Below, piece after piece: positions 51,072 to 59,347 of a DNA stretch of 64,000 nt. The notes under the pieces are model-generated. The model ran no database searches, was not told where the DNA came from, and saw only the letters and a program-made list of their open reading frames with translations. Position numbers and translations under genes: made by a program. The stretch comes from DASVDE01 sp963740065 (GTDB lineage: Bacteria > Actinomycetota > Thermoleophilia > Solirubrobacterales > 70-9), in assembly GCA_963740065.1 (NCBI GenBank), contig CAVUCS010000001.1, forward strand, positions 248,001-312,000, written 5' to 3'. Position 1 is the stretch's first letter. Each line of letters starts with the position of its first letter.

Positions 51072-51392
51072 ATGGAAAATCGCGCCAAAGCCCCCGCACG
51101 GGTCCTAGCCACGATCGCACTGGCCGTGGCTGCCGTGGCGTTGGTCGTGACGTTCGCGACCACCCTTGGCGGTGGCGACTCTGGAGGCTCCACCGGCAAC
51201 AGGCCGGCGGGCGAGGTGACGACGAAGCGTCCGGGAGGGAAGAAAGTCGCCGCCGCATATGTCGTCCAGAACGGGGACACGCTGACCGCGATCGCCCACA
51301 AGACCGGGGTCCCGGTCGCCCGCATCTTGGAGCTGAATCCCGGCGTCGACCCGCAGATCCTGCTTTCGGGCGAAAAGCTCAAGCTTCGATGA
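51072..51392 (+). CDS. membrane-anchored LysM protein, 106 aa
   Basis: One N-terminal membrane helix (VLATIALAVAAVALVVTFA), a Gly/Ser/Lys linker and a C-terminal LysM domain (AYVVQNGDTLTAIAHKTGVP to LLSGEKLKL). LysM binds peptidoglycan, so it tethers the membrane to the wall. It overlaps the following D,D-carboxypeptidase by four bases. Confidence 0.88.
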   Translation: MENRAKAPARVLATIALAVAAVALVVTFATTLGGGDSGGSTGNRPAGEVTTKRPGGKKVAAAYVVQNGDTLTAIAHKTGVPVARILELNPGVDPQILLSGEKLKLR

Positions 51393-52664
51393 AGGGTCGG
51401 TTGGGCACCGCCCTGGTGGCGGTGTTGGCGCTGCTCGCTTGTAGCTCGACCGTGGCGGTGGCGAAGTCGCCGCACCTCGACGCTCGCGCCTGGGCTCTGA
51501 TCGACGCCAACAGCGGCGAGGTTCTCGCCTCCCACGCGGCGGCGCGACATCTGCCGGTCGCCAGCACGACAAAGTTGATGACCGCCTACGTGGCGATGAA
51601 AGAGCTGCCACTGAGCAAGATCGTGCGTGCCGCCCCCTACTACCCGATCTACGGTGAGTCGCTGCTTGGCCTGACGCCCGGCCAGCGAATCAGCGTTCGC
51701 GATCTTCTCTATGGGTTGATCCTGCGCAGCGGAAACGACGCGGCCTACGACCTCGCTGTGGCCGCGGCCGGCTCCGAGCGGCGCTTCGTCCGTCAGATGA
51801 ATCGGCGCGCGGCGGCGCTTGGGCTTGTCGACACCCACTACGCCAACCCGATCGGCCTCGATGAGGTCGGCAACTACTCCAGCGCGCGCGACCTGACCAC
51901 CCTGGCCCAGCGCCTCTTGCGGATTCCCGTCTTCGCCAAGATCGCCGATTCGCGCAGCGCCGTGCTGCGCAGCATTCACCCGCGGCGGCGGATCGATACG
52001 CGCAACAGCCTCTTGCTGCGGGAGTCGTGGACGACCGGGGTGAAGACCGGCCATACCTTTGACGCCGGCTATGTCTTGGTCGGCTCGGGCCGGCGCAAGG
52101 GGGCCGATTTGATCTCCGCGGTGATCGGCGCTCCGAGCGAGACCGACCGCGACCTGGAGAGCCTGCGCCTGCTCGACTACGGCTTCTCGCTGTACCGCAA
52201 GCGCGTGCCGGTCCGAGCCGGCCGGGAGATGGCTTCCCCTTCGATTGCCTTCACCGGCAGTGAGCTGCCGCTGCGCGCCGGTCGCACGCCTCGCGGTCGG
52301 CCTTCGCCGCGGGCAGCGGCTGCGCGTCGCGGTGCGCGCGCCGAGACAGGTGGAGGGCCCGATCCGCCGCGGCGCCGTGCTCGGCCGAGCCACCGTTTAC
52401 GTCGCCGGCATGCCGGAGGCGTCGACGCCGCTGCGCGCCGGTCGCGCCATCCCCAAGGCGAGCCCCCTCGACAGAGCCCGCAGCTTTGTCACCGGTCACC
52501 AGATTTTCATCGGACTGGGGGCTTTTTCGGCGATACTGGTGGGGGTAGCGATCCTGCGGCGCCGACGGCGCCGTGGAACCGAAGGAGAGGAAACGATCCG
52601 GGAGAGTCGCGAGCAGAGGCGGGCCGAGCGGCAGAAACGCCGTAAGGAGACCGTGGTCCGGTGA
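51389..52664 (+). CDS. D-alanyl-D-alanine carboxypeptidase (S11 family), frameshifted
   Basis: A signal peptide (MKGRLGTALVAVLALLACSS) precedes the peptidase with ASTTK (SxxK), SGN and KTGHT. After a frame change at ~52289 (one extra C) the second frame continues LAVGLRRGQRLRVAVRAP and a C-terminal membrane helix (IFIGLGAFSAILVGVAILRR) to TGA at 52664. About 424 aa. It trims peptidoglycan stem peptides and is coupled to the LysM gene before it and the PfkB gene after it. Confidence 0.88.
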
Positions 52665-53617
52665 TCATCACCGTCACCTTGAATGCGGCACTCGACCGTA
52701 CTGTCGCCGTGCCGAATTTCCGCCTCGGGCACCGCCACCGGGCGGTTGAGAGCCGCACCGTCGCCGGTGGCAAGGGGGTCAACATCGCTCGCGCGCTGAG
52801 CCTGCTTGGCCGGCCGGTGATCGCCACCGGCTTCGCCGGCGGCCCAACCGGGACGCGGGTGGAAAAACAGCTTCGTGACGAGGCTGTGCTCACCGACTTC
52901 ACCCAGATCGCCGGAGAAACGCGGATCAACCTCGCGGTGATCGATCCGACCTCGGGCGAGCAGACCGAGATCAACGAGCGCGGCCCCGCGGTCAGCCCGG
53001 AGGAGGTCGAGCGCCTCTTCGAGCGCATCCAGTACCTGGCGGGCGGCGCGAAGATCTGCGTCCTGGCGGGGACGCTGCCCCCTGGCGCCGGCAGCGAGCT
53101 CTACGCGCGCCTGGTCGATGAACTGCGCGGGCGGGACGTGACTGTGGTGCTCGACGCCGAAGGAGAAGCGATGCTCTCCGGCCTGCGCGCCGGCGCCTCC
53201 ATTGTCACTCCCAATGAACTTGAGGCCGAGGAGCTGGTCGGGCAGGAGTTCGCCGACCGTGGCGATCTCGTCCAGGGCCTCTCCGAGCTGGTCCGCCTCG
53301 GCGCCGGCGAGGCGGCGATCACCCGTCCCGATGGCTGCGTTGCCGTGGTCGGCGAGGGCTCCGAACGTCGCTTCCTCGAGGTGCGGACCGAGCCGCTCGA
53401 CCCCGTCTCCACGGTCGGCTCCGGCGACGCCTTCCTCGCCGGCTACGTCGCGGCGCGCTATGACGGCGGCGCCCCCGGAGAGTGCCTTGCATACGGCGTC
53501 GCCTGCGGCGCCGAGTCGACTCAGCACTTCGGCGCCGGGGTTGTTGACCGCGGCCAGGTGGAGCGACTCCTCGGAGAAGTCGAGGTGAGCGACTTGGAGG
53601 TCCCCGCCGAGGTGTAG
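52661..53617 (+). CDS. PfkB-family sugar kinase (1-phosphofructokinase-like)
   Basis: A 318-aa protein with TLNAALDRTVAVPNFRLG, VAGGKGVNIARALSLLG, NERGPAVS and the ATP/anion-hole TVGSGDAFLAGY. The order and the 'TLNPALD' type N-terminus place it with 1-phosphofructokinases/tagatose kinases. No PTS gene is nearby, so the substrate is open. GTG start overlapping the previous stop (GTGA). Confidence 0.88.
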   Translation: MIITVTLNAALDRTVAVPNFRLGHRHRAVESRTVAGGKGVNIARALSLLGRPVIATGFAGGPTGTRVEKQLRDEAVLTDFTQIAGETRINLAVIDPTSGEQTEINERGPAVSPEEVERLFERIQYLAGGAKICVLAGTLPPGAGSELYARLVDELRGRDVTVVLDAEGEAMLSGLRAGASIVTPNELEAEELVGQEFADRGDLVQGLSELVRLGAGEAAITRPDGCVAVVGEGSERRFLEVRTEPLDPVSTVGSGDAFLAGYVAARYDGGAPGECLAYGVACGAESTQHFGAGVVDRGQVERLLGEVEVSDLEVPAEV

Positions 53618-53656
53618 TCTGGCCCTTCAACGCCACCCCGCCTTTGGAGGACCAAT

Positions 53657-54862
53657 TTGGAGATCGACATCGGTCGAGGCAAGAAGGGGCGGCGCGCTTA
53701 CGGATTCGACGACATCGCGATCGTCCCGTCGCGCCGCACCCGCGATCCCGACGACATAGACATCAGCTGGACGCTTGGCCCCTATCGCTTTGAGCTGCCG
53801 CTGGTGGCCTCAGCGATGGACGGGGTCGTTAGCCCCGACACCGCCGTGCTCGTCAACGAGTTGGGGGGGCTCGGCGTCCTCAACCTCGAGGGGATCTGGA
53901 CTCGCTTCGAGAACGCCGAGGAAAAGCTGGAGATGGTCGCCGCGGCGCCCAAGCATGAGGCGACTCGGATCATGCAAGAGATCTACACCGAGCCGGTCAA
54001 GCCGGAGCTGATCGGCAAGCGGGTCGCCGAGATCAAGGAGCGGGGCGCCGTCGCCTGCGGCTCGCTCACCCCGCAGAAAGTGCGCGAGAACTATGAGATC
54101 GCGGTCGAGGCGGGTCTCGACATCCTCGTCATCCAAGGCACGGTGATCTCCGCCGAGCACGTCTCGACCACGGTCGAGCCGCTCAACCTGAAGGAGTTCA
54201 TCGCCGAGGTGCCGGTGCCGACCGTGGTCGGCGGCTGCGCCTCCTACTCGACCGGCTTGCACCTGATGCGCACCGGCGCGGTCGGCGTTCTGGTCGGGGT
54301 CGGCCCCGGCGCCGCCTGCACCACCCGCGGCGTCCTGGGCATTGGCGTGCCGCAGGCAACGGCGATCGCCGATGTCGCGGCCGCCCGCTCCCAGCACATG
54401 CTGGAGACCGGCGAGTACGTCAACGTGATCGCCGACGGCGGCATGCGCACCGGCGGCGACGTCTCCAAGGCGATCGCCTGCGGGGCGGACTCGGTGATGG
54501 TCGGCTCGCCGCTGGCCCGCGCCAAGGAAGCGCCCGGTCGCGGTTTCCACTGGGGGATGGCGACCTTCCATCCCTCGCTGCCGCGCGGCACCCGCGTCTC
54601 GACCACTCAGGACGGGACGATGGAGGAGATCCTGCTCGGTCCCGCCCAGGAGAACGACGGCACCTTCAACCTGATGGGGGCGCTGAAAACCTCGATGGCC
54701 ACATGCGGCTACGAGGACATCCGCTCCTTCCAGCGGGCCGAGGTGATGGTCGCCCCGGCGCTGATGAGCGAAGGCAAGAAGCTCCAGAACGAGCAGTCGG
54801 TCGGGATGGGGTCGAACGGGCGCGCAGCGGTTTCCGCTGGAGTGGCTGTATCGGATGACTGA
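53657..54862 (+). CDS. guaB3: GuaB3-family IMP dehydrogenase-related protein
   Basis: TTG at 53657 behind GGAGGACC; 401 aa. TIM barrel of the IMPDH/GMPR type with RAYGFDDIAIVPSRRTRDPD, LVASAMDGVVSP, VGVGPGAACTTRGVLGIG, IADGGMRTGGD and MVGSPLARA. The CBS domains of ordinary IMPDH are absent, as in GuaB3 of actinobacteria. Upstream of guaA with an eight-base overlap, so a role in guanine nucleotide synthesis is likely. Confidence 0.9.
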   Translation: MEIDIGRGKKGRRAYGFDDIAIVPSRRTRDPDDIDISWTLGPYRFELPLVASAMDGVVSPDTAVLVNELGGLGVLNLEGIWTRFENAEEKLEMVAAAPKHEATRIMQEIYTEPVKPELIGKRVAEIKERGAVACGSLTPQKVRENYEIAVEAGLDILVIQGTVISAEHVSTTVEPLNLKEFIAEVPVPTVVGGCASYSTGLHLMRTGAVGVLVGVGPGAACTTRGVLGIGVPQATAIADVAAARSQHMLETGEYVNVIADGGMRTGGDVSKAIACGADSVMVGSPLARAKEAPGRGFHWGMATFHPSLPRGTRVSTTQDGTMEEILLGPAQENDGTFNLMGALKTSMATCGYEDIRSFQRAEVMVAPALMSEGKKLQNEQSVGMGSNGRAAVSAGVAVSDD

Positions 54863-56513
54863 TGGTTCCGGCGCGCTCCGGCCGGCGGGTCCTGTCACTG
54901 CAGGGGACCCACCCTCCCTTCCGGTAGCTAAAGCTTCCTCAGGGAGGGTCCCCCCTACAGTGCCACCCGCCGGAGCTGCGTTGGAAGAGGTTCTTGTCCT
55001 CGATTTCGGTGGGCAGTATTCCCAGCTGATTGCGAGGCGCATCCGCGAGTGTGGGGTGTTCGCTGAATTGCTCCCTTCGACAACCTCTGCGGAGAAGATC
55101 CGCGAGCGGAAGCCGAAGGGCCTTGTGCTCTCCGGGGGGCCGGCGTCGGTGTATGAGCCGGGGGCGCCGCCGTTCCCGACTGAGCTGCTCGACCTGGAGA
55201 TCCCGATACTGGGCATCTGTTACGGCATGCAGGCAATGGTCCAGGCGTTGGGCGGCAAGGTCGAATCGGCCGAGTCGGGTGAGTTCGGCAGAACCGACCT
55301 GGTCCTGCGCGACGGCGGCGGGCGGCTGCTGGGTGACCTTCCGGAGGAGCAGAGCTGCTGGATGAGCCACCGCGACGCGGTCTTCGAGCCGCCGGAGGGC
55401 TTCACCGCGCTCGCCTCCAGCCCAGGGTCGCCGGTGGCGGCCTGCGAGTTCCCCGATCGCGGTCTCTACGGCATCCAGTTCCACCCCGAAGTCGTCCACA
55501 CGCCCTACGGGACGGAGATCCTCACCCGTTTCCTGCGCGACGTCGCCGGCTGCGAGGAACAGTGGTCTCCCGAGTCGGTGATCGCCGAGCAGGTGGCCAA
55601 GGTCCAGGCCCAGGTCGGCGAGGGACGGGTGATCTGCGGCCTCTCCGGCGGGGTCGATTCCTCGGTCGCCGCGTTGCTCGTCCACAGGGCGGTGGGGGAG
55701 AGGCTGACCTGCGTCTTCGTCGACCACGGGCTGATGCGGCTGAACGAGGCCGAGCAGGTGGTCGCCGCCTTTGAGCAGTTCGGCATTCCGCTCATCCACG
55801 TCGAAGCCGAGGAGCGCTTCCTCGCCAAGCTGGCCGGGGTCGACGAGCCGGAGCGCAAGCGCAAGATCATCGGCGAGGAGTTCATCCGCGTCTTCGAAGA
55901 GGAAGCGGAGAAGCTGGAGGACGTCAGCTTATCTGGTCCAGGGCACCCTCTACTCCGACGTGATCGAGTCCGGCGGCTCAGACCACGCGGCGACGATCAA
56001 GTCCCACCACAACGTCGGCGGGCTGCCCGACGATCTCGAGTTCGAACTGGTCGAGCCGCTGCGGATGCTGTTCAAGGACGAGGTCCGGGCGGTCGGCGCC
56101 GAGCTGGGCCTGCCCGATCGCATGGTCTGGCGCCAGCCCTTCCCCGGGCCGGGGTTGGCGATTCGCATCGTCGGCGGCGAGGTCAACAAAGAGCGCCTCG
56201 ACATCCTGCGCTCCGCCGACGCGATCCTGCAGGAGGAAATCCGCGCGGCCGAGCTGTATCGCCGGCTCTGGCAGTCGTTCTGCGTCCTGCCGGTGGTCCG
56301 CTCGGTCGGCGTCCAGGGCGACGGTCGCACCTACGCCTACCCGATCGTGATCCGCGCCGTCACCTCCGACGACGCGATGACCGCCGACTGGGCCCGCCTC
56401 CCCTACGACCTGCTGGAGCGAGTCTCCAACCGGATCATCAACGAGATCCGCGACGTCAACCGCGTCGCCTGGACATCTCCTCGAAGCCCCCGGCGACGAT
56501 CGAGTGGGAATAG
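54855..56513 (+). CDS. guaA: GMP synthase (glutamine-hydrolysing), two compensating frameshifts
   Basis: Class I glutamine amidotransferase (VLDFGGQYSQLIARRIRECG, LGICYGMQ, QFHPEVVHTPYG) plus synthetase (CGLSGGVDSSVAALLV). At ~55930 an extra T (AGCTTAT) moves the frame; LVQGTLYSDVIESGGSDHAA continues in the second frame. At ~56468 one missing C moves it back to LDISSKPPATIEWE and TAG. About 552 aa. The N-terminus has ~45 extra residues coded by a palindromic repeat. The shifts in an essential enzyme point to sequence errors. Confidence 0.92.
   Translation: MTDGSGALRPAGPVTAGDPPSLPVAKASSGRVPPTVPPAGAALEEVLVLDFGGQYSQLIARRIRECGVFAELLPSTTSAEKIRERKPKGLVLSGGPASVYEPGAPPFPTELLDLEIPILGICYGMQAMVQALGGKVESAESGEFGRTDLVLRDGGGRLLGDLPEEQSCWMSHRDAVFEPPEGFTALASSPGSPVAACEFPDRGLYGIQFHPEVVHTPYGTEILTRFLRDVAGCEEQWSPESVIAEQVAKVQAQVGEGRVICGLSGGVDSSVAALLVHRAVGERLTCVFVDHGLMRLNEAEQVVAAFEQFGIPLIHVEAEERFLAKLAGVDEPERKRKIIGEEFIRVFEEEAEKLEDVSLSGPGHPLLRRDRVRRLRPRGDDQVPPQRRRAARRSRVRTGRAAADAVQGRGPGGRRRAGPARSHGLAPALPRAGVGDSHRRRRGQQRAPRHPALRRRDPAGGNPRGRAVSPALAVVLRPAGGPLGRRPGRRSHLRLPDRDPRRHLRRRDDRRLGPPPLRPAGASLQPDHQRDPRRQPRRLDISSKPPATIEWE
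54884..54973 (+). repeat. in-frame palindromic repeat in guaA
   Basis: Begins GGCGGGTCCTGTC and ends GCCACCCGCC, centred on AAGCTT near 54930-54936, the halves pairing imperfectly over ~30 bp. The repeat at 59438-59514 in rpsI has the same ends, the same GGACCC and AAGCT blocks and the same strand and frame but different stem bases. It codes for AGPVTAGDPPS...VPPTVPPAG in the GuaA N-terminal extension. Confidence 0.7.
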
Positions 56514-56523
56514 TCGAGCATCG

Positions 56524-57243
56524 CTAGACGCCCGCAACGCGGGTGATCGCGAAGATCAGCAGGAAGCCGGAGGCGGTGAGGGCGACCCGGCTCCAGGAGG
56601 CATGGGCGTGTGCCTCGGGGAGTAGATCGGTCGCTCCCATGTAGAGGAAGAAGCCGCTGTAGAGGCAGAGGATGTAGCCGAGGGTGTAATCGGAAACAGT
56701 CATCAGCGAGCCGACGATTGCTCCGAGCAGGGGCGCAATCGCGTCGATTCGCAGCCATTTGGTCGCCGTCTTCCGGTCGCCGGACTGGCTCAGTACAAAG
56801 CTGACCGTGTTCAGTCCGTCGGCGAAGTCATGGCTGATCACCGCGATGAAGACGAGGAAGCCGGTTGTCGCGTCGAGCCCGAACGCCAAGCCGATTCCGA
56901 GGCCGTCGACAAAGCTGTGAATGGAGAGCCCCAGCGCTCCCAAGACGCCGACTCGGTGGTGCGCACGGGCCTCGTTGGGATCGTCGCGATGGTGGAGAAC
57001 CAGCGCCCGCTCGGCGAAGAAGAACATGAGGAAGCCCGCCGCGACAAGCGTGGTCGCCTTCCGCGGGTCGCCGAGGTTCTCGATCCCCTCGGGGAGGACG
57101 TCGAACAGCGCCACCGCGACGACGATCCCCCCGGTCAGCGCGATCACCGTCGGCAGGGTGTGGGCGAGGCGCAGCGCGACGTACCCGCCGATCAGTGTCG
57201 CGACCACAGTCAGGCCGGCGAGGGGGATTGCGACAGCGGGCAC
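56524..57243 (-). CDS. ZIP-family metal transporter
   Basis: A 239-aa protein with about eight membrane helices. The family signatures are HSFVDGLGIGLAFGL and VISHDFADGLNTVSF, with the His-containing loop HHRDDPNEARAHH. ZIP proteins import Zn or other divalent metals. It follows the Fur-family regulator by nine bases, so it is likely Zur-controlled zinc uptake. It converges with guaA. Confidence 0.9.
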   Translation of the reverse strand: MPAVAIPLAGLTVVATLIGGYVALRLAHTLPTVIALTGGIVVAVALFDVLPEGIENLGDPRKATTLVAAGFLMFFFAERALVLHHRDDPNEARAHHRVGVLGALGLSIHSFVDGLGIGLAFGLDATTGFLVFIAVISHDFADGLNTVSFVLSQSGDRKTATKWLRIDAIAPLLGAIVGSLMTVSDYTLGYILCLYSGFFLYMGATDLLPEAHAHASWSRVALTASGFLLIFAITRVAGV

Positions 57244-57252
57244 CGGCCTGCC

Positions 57253-57675
57253 TCAGTTCAATTCCGGCGCTTTGCAGCGCGGGCACCTGCCGCGCAGGGT
57301 CACGTCGTGCGTGGCGATTTCGAATTCGGCCTTGCGGCTGATCGTCTCAATCGCTCTCTCCAGCGCCGGGTCGGCGAAGGGCTCCAAAGCGCCGCACTTC
57401 TCGCAGACCAGGTGATGGTGGTGCTCGTCGGGGTCGAGCCGCTCGTAGCCGGCCGCCTCACCACCGATGTCGATCCTCTGCACCAGGTGCAGCGCCTCCA
57501 GTTGCTCCAGCGTCCGGTAAATGCTCGCCCGCCCCGCCGGTAGTCGTCCATCCATCTCCAGAGCCGTCAGCGCGCAGTCCTCGCTCGCCAGCAGCTCAAC
57601 CACCTGGCGCCGCGCGCCGCCGCTGCGATAACCGGCCTCGTCCAGCCGCCTGGATGCCTGTTCAGCCCAATCCAC
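57253..57675 (-). CDS. Fur-family regulator (Zur-like)
   Basis: A 140-aa protein with the winged helix ALEMDGRLPAGRASIYRTLE, the sensing motif HHHHLVCEKCG and the C-terminal pair RCPRCK, both CxxC structural zinc sites. Partnership with a ZIP transporter points to zinc sensing (Zur) rather than iron. An inverted repeat 20 bp upstream of its start is a probable operator. Confidence 0.88.
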   Translation of the reverse strand: MDWAEQASRRLDEAGYRSGGARRQVVELLASEDCALTALEMDGRLPAGRASIYRTLEQLEALHLVQRIDIGGEAAGYERLDPDEHHHHLVCEKCGALEPFADPALERAIETISRKAEFEIATHDVTLRGRCPRCKAPELN

Positions 57676-57694
57676 GGGCGGACCGTATCAGAGA

Positions 57695-57711
57695 ATGAGA
57701 ACCAGTCTCAT
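57695..57711 (-). promoter_or_regulatory. probable Zur/Fur box upstream of the regulator-ZIP operon
   Basis: Inverted repeat ATGAGA-ACCAG-TCTCAT in the 55 bp between the regulator start and the convergently oriented M23 peptidase stop. Spacing and base pattern resemble Fur-family boxes (TGA-n-TCA). The regulator probably represses itself and the ZIP gene when zinc is enough. Confidence 0.6.
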
Positions 57712-57730
57712 CCGGGAAATCCGAGCTGGA

Positions 57731-58681
57731 TCAGCTGTAGCGGTCCCACTTCATCAGGTAGGGAAGTGGGTCTATCGGGCTGCCGCCCTCGTACCAGCCG
57801 GGGGCTGTCCAGATCTCGAAGTGGAGGTGGCAGGCGGTGGCGTCGCCGGTTTGGCCGACGAGGCCGATCGGCTGACCGGTGCGGACCTGGTCGCCGGTTC
57901 TCAAGGTCGAGGGCTGGATCAGGTGCATGTAGGCGGTGTCGTAGCCGGTTCCCTTGCCGTCGATCACGACGTAGTTGCCGGCGCTGCCCTGGTAGCCGGA
58001 GTACTGGACCCTGCCGCCGCGGGCGGCGACGATTGGAACGCCGCAGTTGGCCATCACGTCCTGGCCTTGGTGGGTGTGGCCGGAGCGGCCGGCGCCGAAG
58101 CGGGCGCCCGATTGGCCGAAGTCGTGGGCGCCGAGCAGGGGGAAGGCCCAGCCGTAGAGGGCGAAGCCCAGGTTTAGCGCGGTCGAGCGAGTGGCCCGGC
58201 GGCCGGCGGGCCCGCCGGTCTGGGCGGCGATCCTGAAGGAGTACTTGCCGTTGCGGGCCGGCTTGCCGTCGGCCCGGCTCCCGTCCCAACGGATCGTCGT
58301 CGCCACATTCGGCGGCACGTCGTTGCGGTAGAAGCTCCGCACGGCTTTCCCGGCGGCGTCGACCACGTCGATGCGGAGGTCGTTCTGCGGCTGGGTGCTG
58401 GCGATCGTGTAGCTGAGGCGGGGGTAGCGAACTCCGTAATAGAAGGACTTACGGGGAGAAGTGGTGGCCGAGACGACGCTCAGCGTGCCGGCGCTTGGGG
58501 CGGCCGCCGGGGCGCCGGTGGGGCTGCCGGGAGGAGGGGGGCCGCCGGCGGGTGTGGGCGCGCCGCCGGTTGTGATCGCGGCGGGGGCGACCCCGACGAA
58601 GCAGGTCAGGAGCGTCGTCGCCACTGCGGTGAATAGCTTGCCGACCAACCTTGGCCGGACGCCTCCGGTGCTCCGTGCCAC
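57731..58681 (-). CDS. secreted M23 family metallopeptidase
   Basis: GTG at 58681. N-terminal signal helix (LFTAVATTLLTCFVGVAPAA), a Pro/Gly/Ala linker, a FlgD/Ig-like module (YRNDVPPNVATTIRWDGS with DGKPARNGKYSF), then the LytM domain with HTHQGQDV and HLHFE zinc ligands. It cuts peptidoglycan cross-links outside the membrane. The transcript carries a c-di-AMP riboswitch, tying wall turnover to that messenger. Confidence 0.92.
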   Translation of the reverse strand: MARSTGGVRPRLVGKLFTAVATTLLTCFVGVAPAAITTGGAPTPAGGPPPPGSPTGAPAAAPSAGTLSVVSATTSPRKSFYYGVRYPRLSYTIASTQPQNDLRIDVVDAAGKAVRSFYRNDVPPNVATTIRWDGSRADGKPARNGKYSFRIAAQTGGPAGRRATRSTALNLGFALYGWAFPLLGAHDFGQSGARFGAGRSGHTHQGQDVMANCGVPIVAARGGRVQYSGYQGSAGNYVVIDGKGTGYDTAYMHLIQPSTLRTGDQVRTGQPIGLVGQTGDATACHLHFEIWTAPGWYEGGSPIDPLPYLMKWDRYS

Positions 58682-58694
58682 ATACCCTCTCTTT

Positions 58695-58838
58695 CCATGG
58701 CCTGCGGAGTTAGCTGTCGGGCTCGCGCTGAAAGAGATGCGCTACGGATCGTTTTCGTCCGATTCGCCCCTGAGACCTGCAAAGGTCTCTGCGGTTCCTC
58801 CGCTCCCGTCCGGACTGTCCGAGCGGGACTAGGCACTG
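58695..58838 (-). ncRNA. ydaO-type c-di-AMP riboswitch
   Basis: On the minus strand, between a -10-like TATACT (58854-58849) and the M23 start, conserved blocks occur in order: GGAGGAACC, GGGGCGAATCGG, GAGCCCGACAGCTAAC and TCCGCAGGC. These match the ydaO/yuaA consensus (GGGGUGAAUC, CCGUCAGCUAAC, GUAGGC). A stable hairpin AGACCTTTGCAGGTCT forms one arm. In actinobacteria this class commonly controls cell-wall hydrolases, switching them off when c-di-AMP binds. Confidence 0.85.
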
Positions 58839-58868
58839 TTGGCGCGGCAGTATAGGGCTCCAGGCGGC

Positions 58869-58907
58869 TATGATGCCCCGGCCGCGCAGGAGTTCTGCGC
58901 GGTTTTT
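58869..58907 (+). promoter_or_regulatory. rplM promoter and terminator-like leader hairpin
   Basis: -10-like TATGAT at 58869-58874, then a perfect hairpin CCGCGCAG-GAGTT-CTGCGCGG (58882-58902) with TTTTT, ending five bases before the rplM ATG. The only good Shine-Dalgarno bases (GGAG) are in the hairpin loop. This looks like an L13 leader in which the hairpin ends transcription or hides initiation, allowing autogenous control. Confidence 0.5.
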
Positions 58908-58912
58908 GCGCG

Positions 58913-59347
58913 ATGAAGACCTATGTAGCCACCCCATCCGAACGCCAGCGCGACTGGTACGTGGTCGACGCCGAGGGCCAGACCCTGGGCCGTTTGGCGA
59001 CGCAGATCGCGGATGCGCTGCGTGGCAAGCGCAAGCCTGAGTACACGCCGCACATCGACACCGGCGACTTCATCGTCGTCGTCAACGCCGAAAAGATTCA
59101 CGTCACCGGCGATAAGCTGGCGCAGAAGACCTACTGGCGCCACAGCGGCTACCCGGGCGGGATCAAGTCCCGGACCCTGGCGGAAATGCTCGACCGCCGG
59201 CCGGAGGAAGTAATCCGCAAGGCGGTCAAGGGGATGCTTCCCCGCAACCGCCTCGCCCGCCAGCAGCTGACCAAGCTCAAGGTTTACGCCGGGCCCGACC
59301 ACCCCCATGCGGCCCAGCAGCCGAAACCGATGGAAGTAGAGAAATGA
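58913..59347 (+). CDS. rplM: 50S ribosomal protein L13
   Basis: A 144-aa protein of normal length: WYVVDAEGQTLGRLATQIAD, RGKRKPEYTPHIDTGDFIVV-like core (LRGKRKPEYTPHID), YWRHSGYPGGIKSRTLAEML, and AVKGMLPRNRLARQQLTKLK. It joins 23S rRNA early in assembly. The stop overlaps the rpsI start (ATGA). Confidence 0.95.
   Translation: MKTYVATPSERQRDWYVVDAEGQTLGRLATQIADALRGKRKPEYTPHIDTGDFIVVVNAEKIHVTGDKLAQKTYWRHSGYPGGIKSRTLAEMLDRRPEEVIRKAVKGMLPRNRLARQQLTKLKVYAGPDHPHAAQQPKPMEVEK

Noticed and set aside
53810..55216. 468-residue minus-strand frame
   Set aside because: Antisense to guaB3 and guaA, no domain.
55930..56468. Programmed frameshifting in guaA
   Set aside because: No slippery heptamer with downstream structure was evident, and two opposite one-base errors at short runs explain it more simply.
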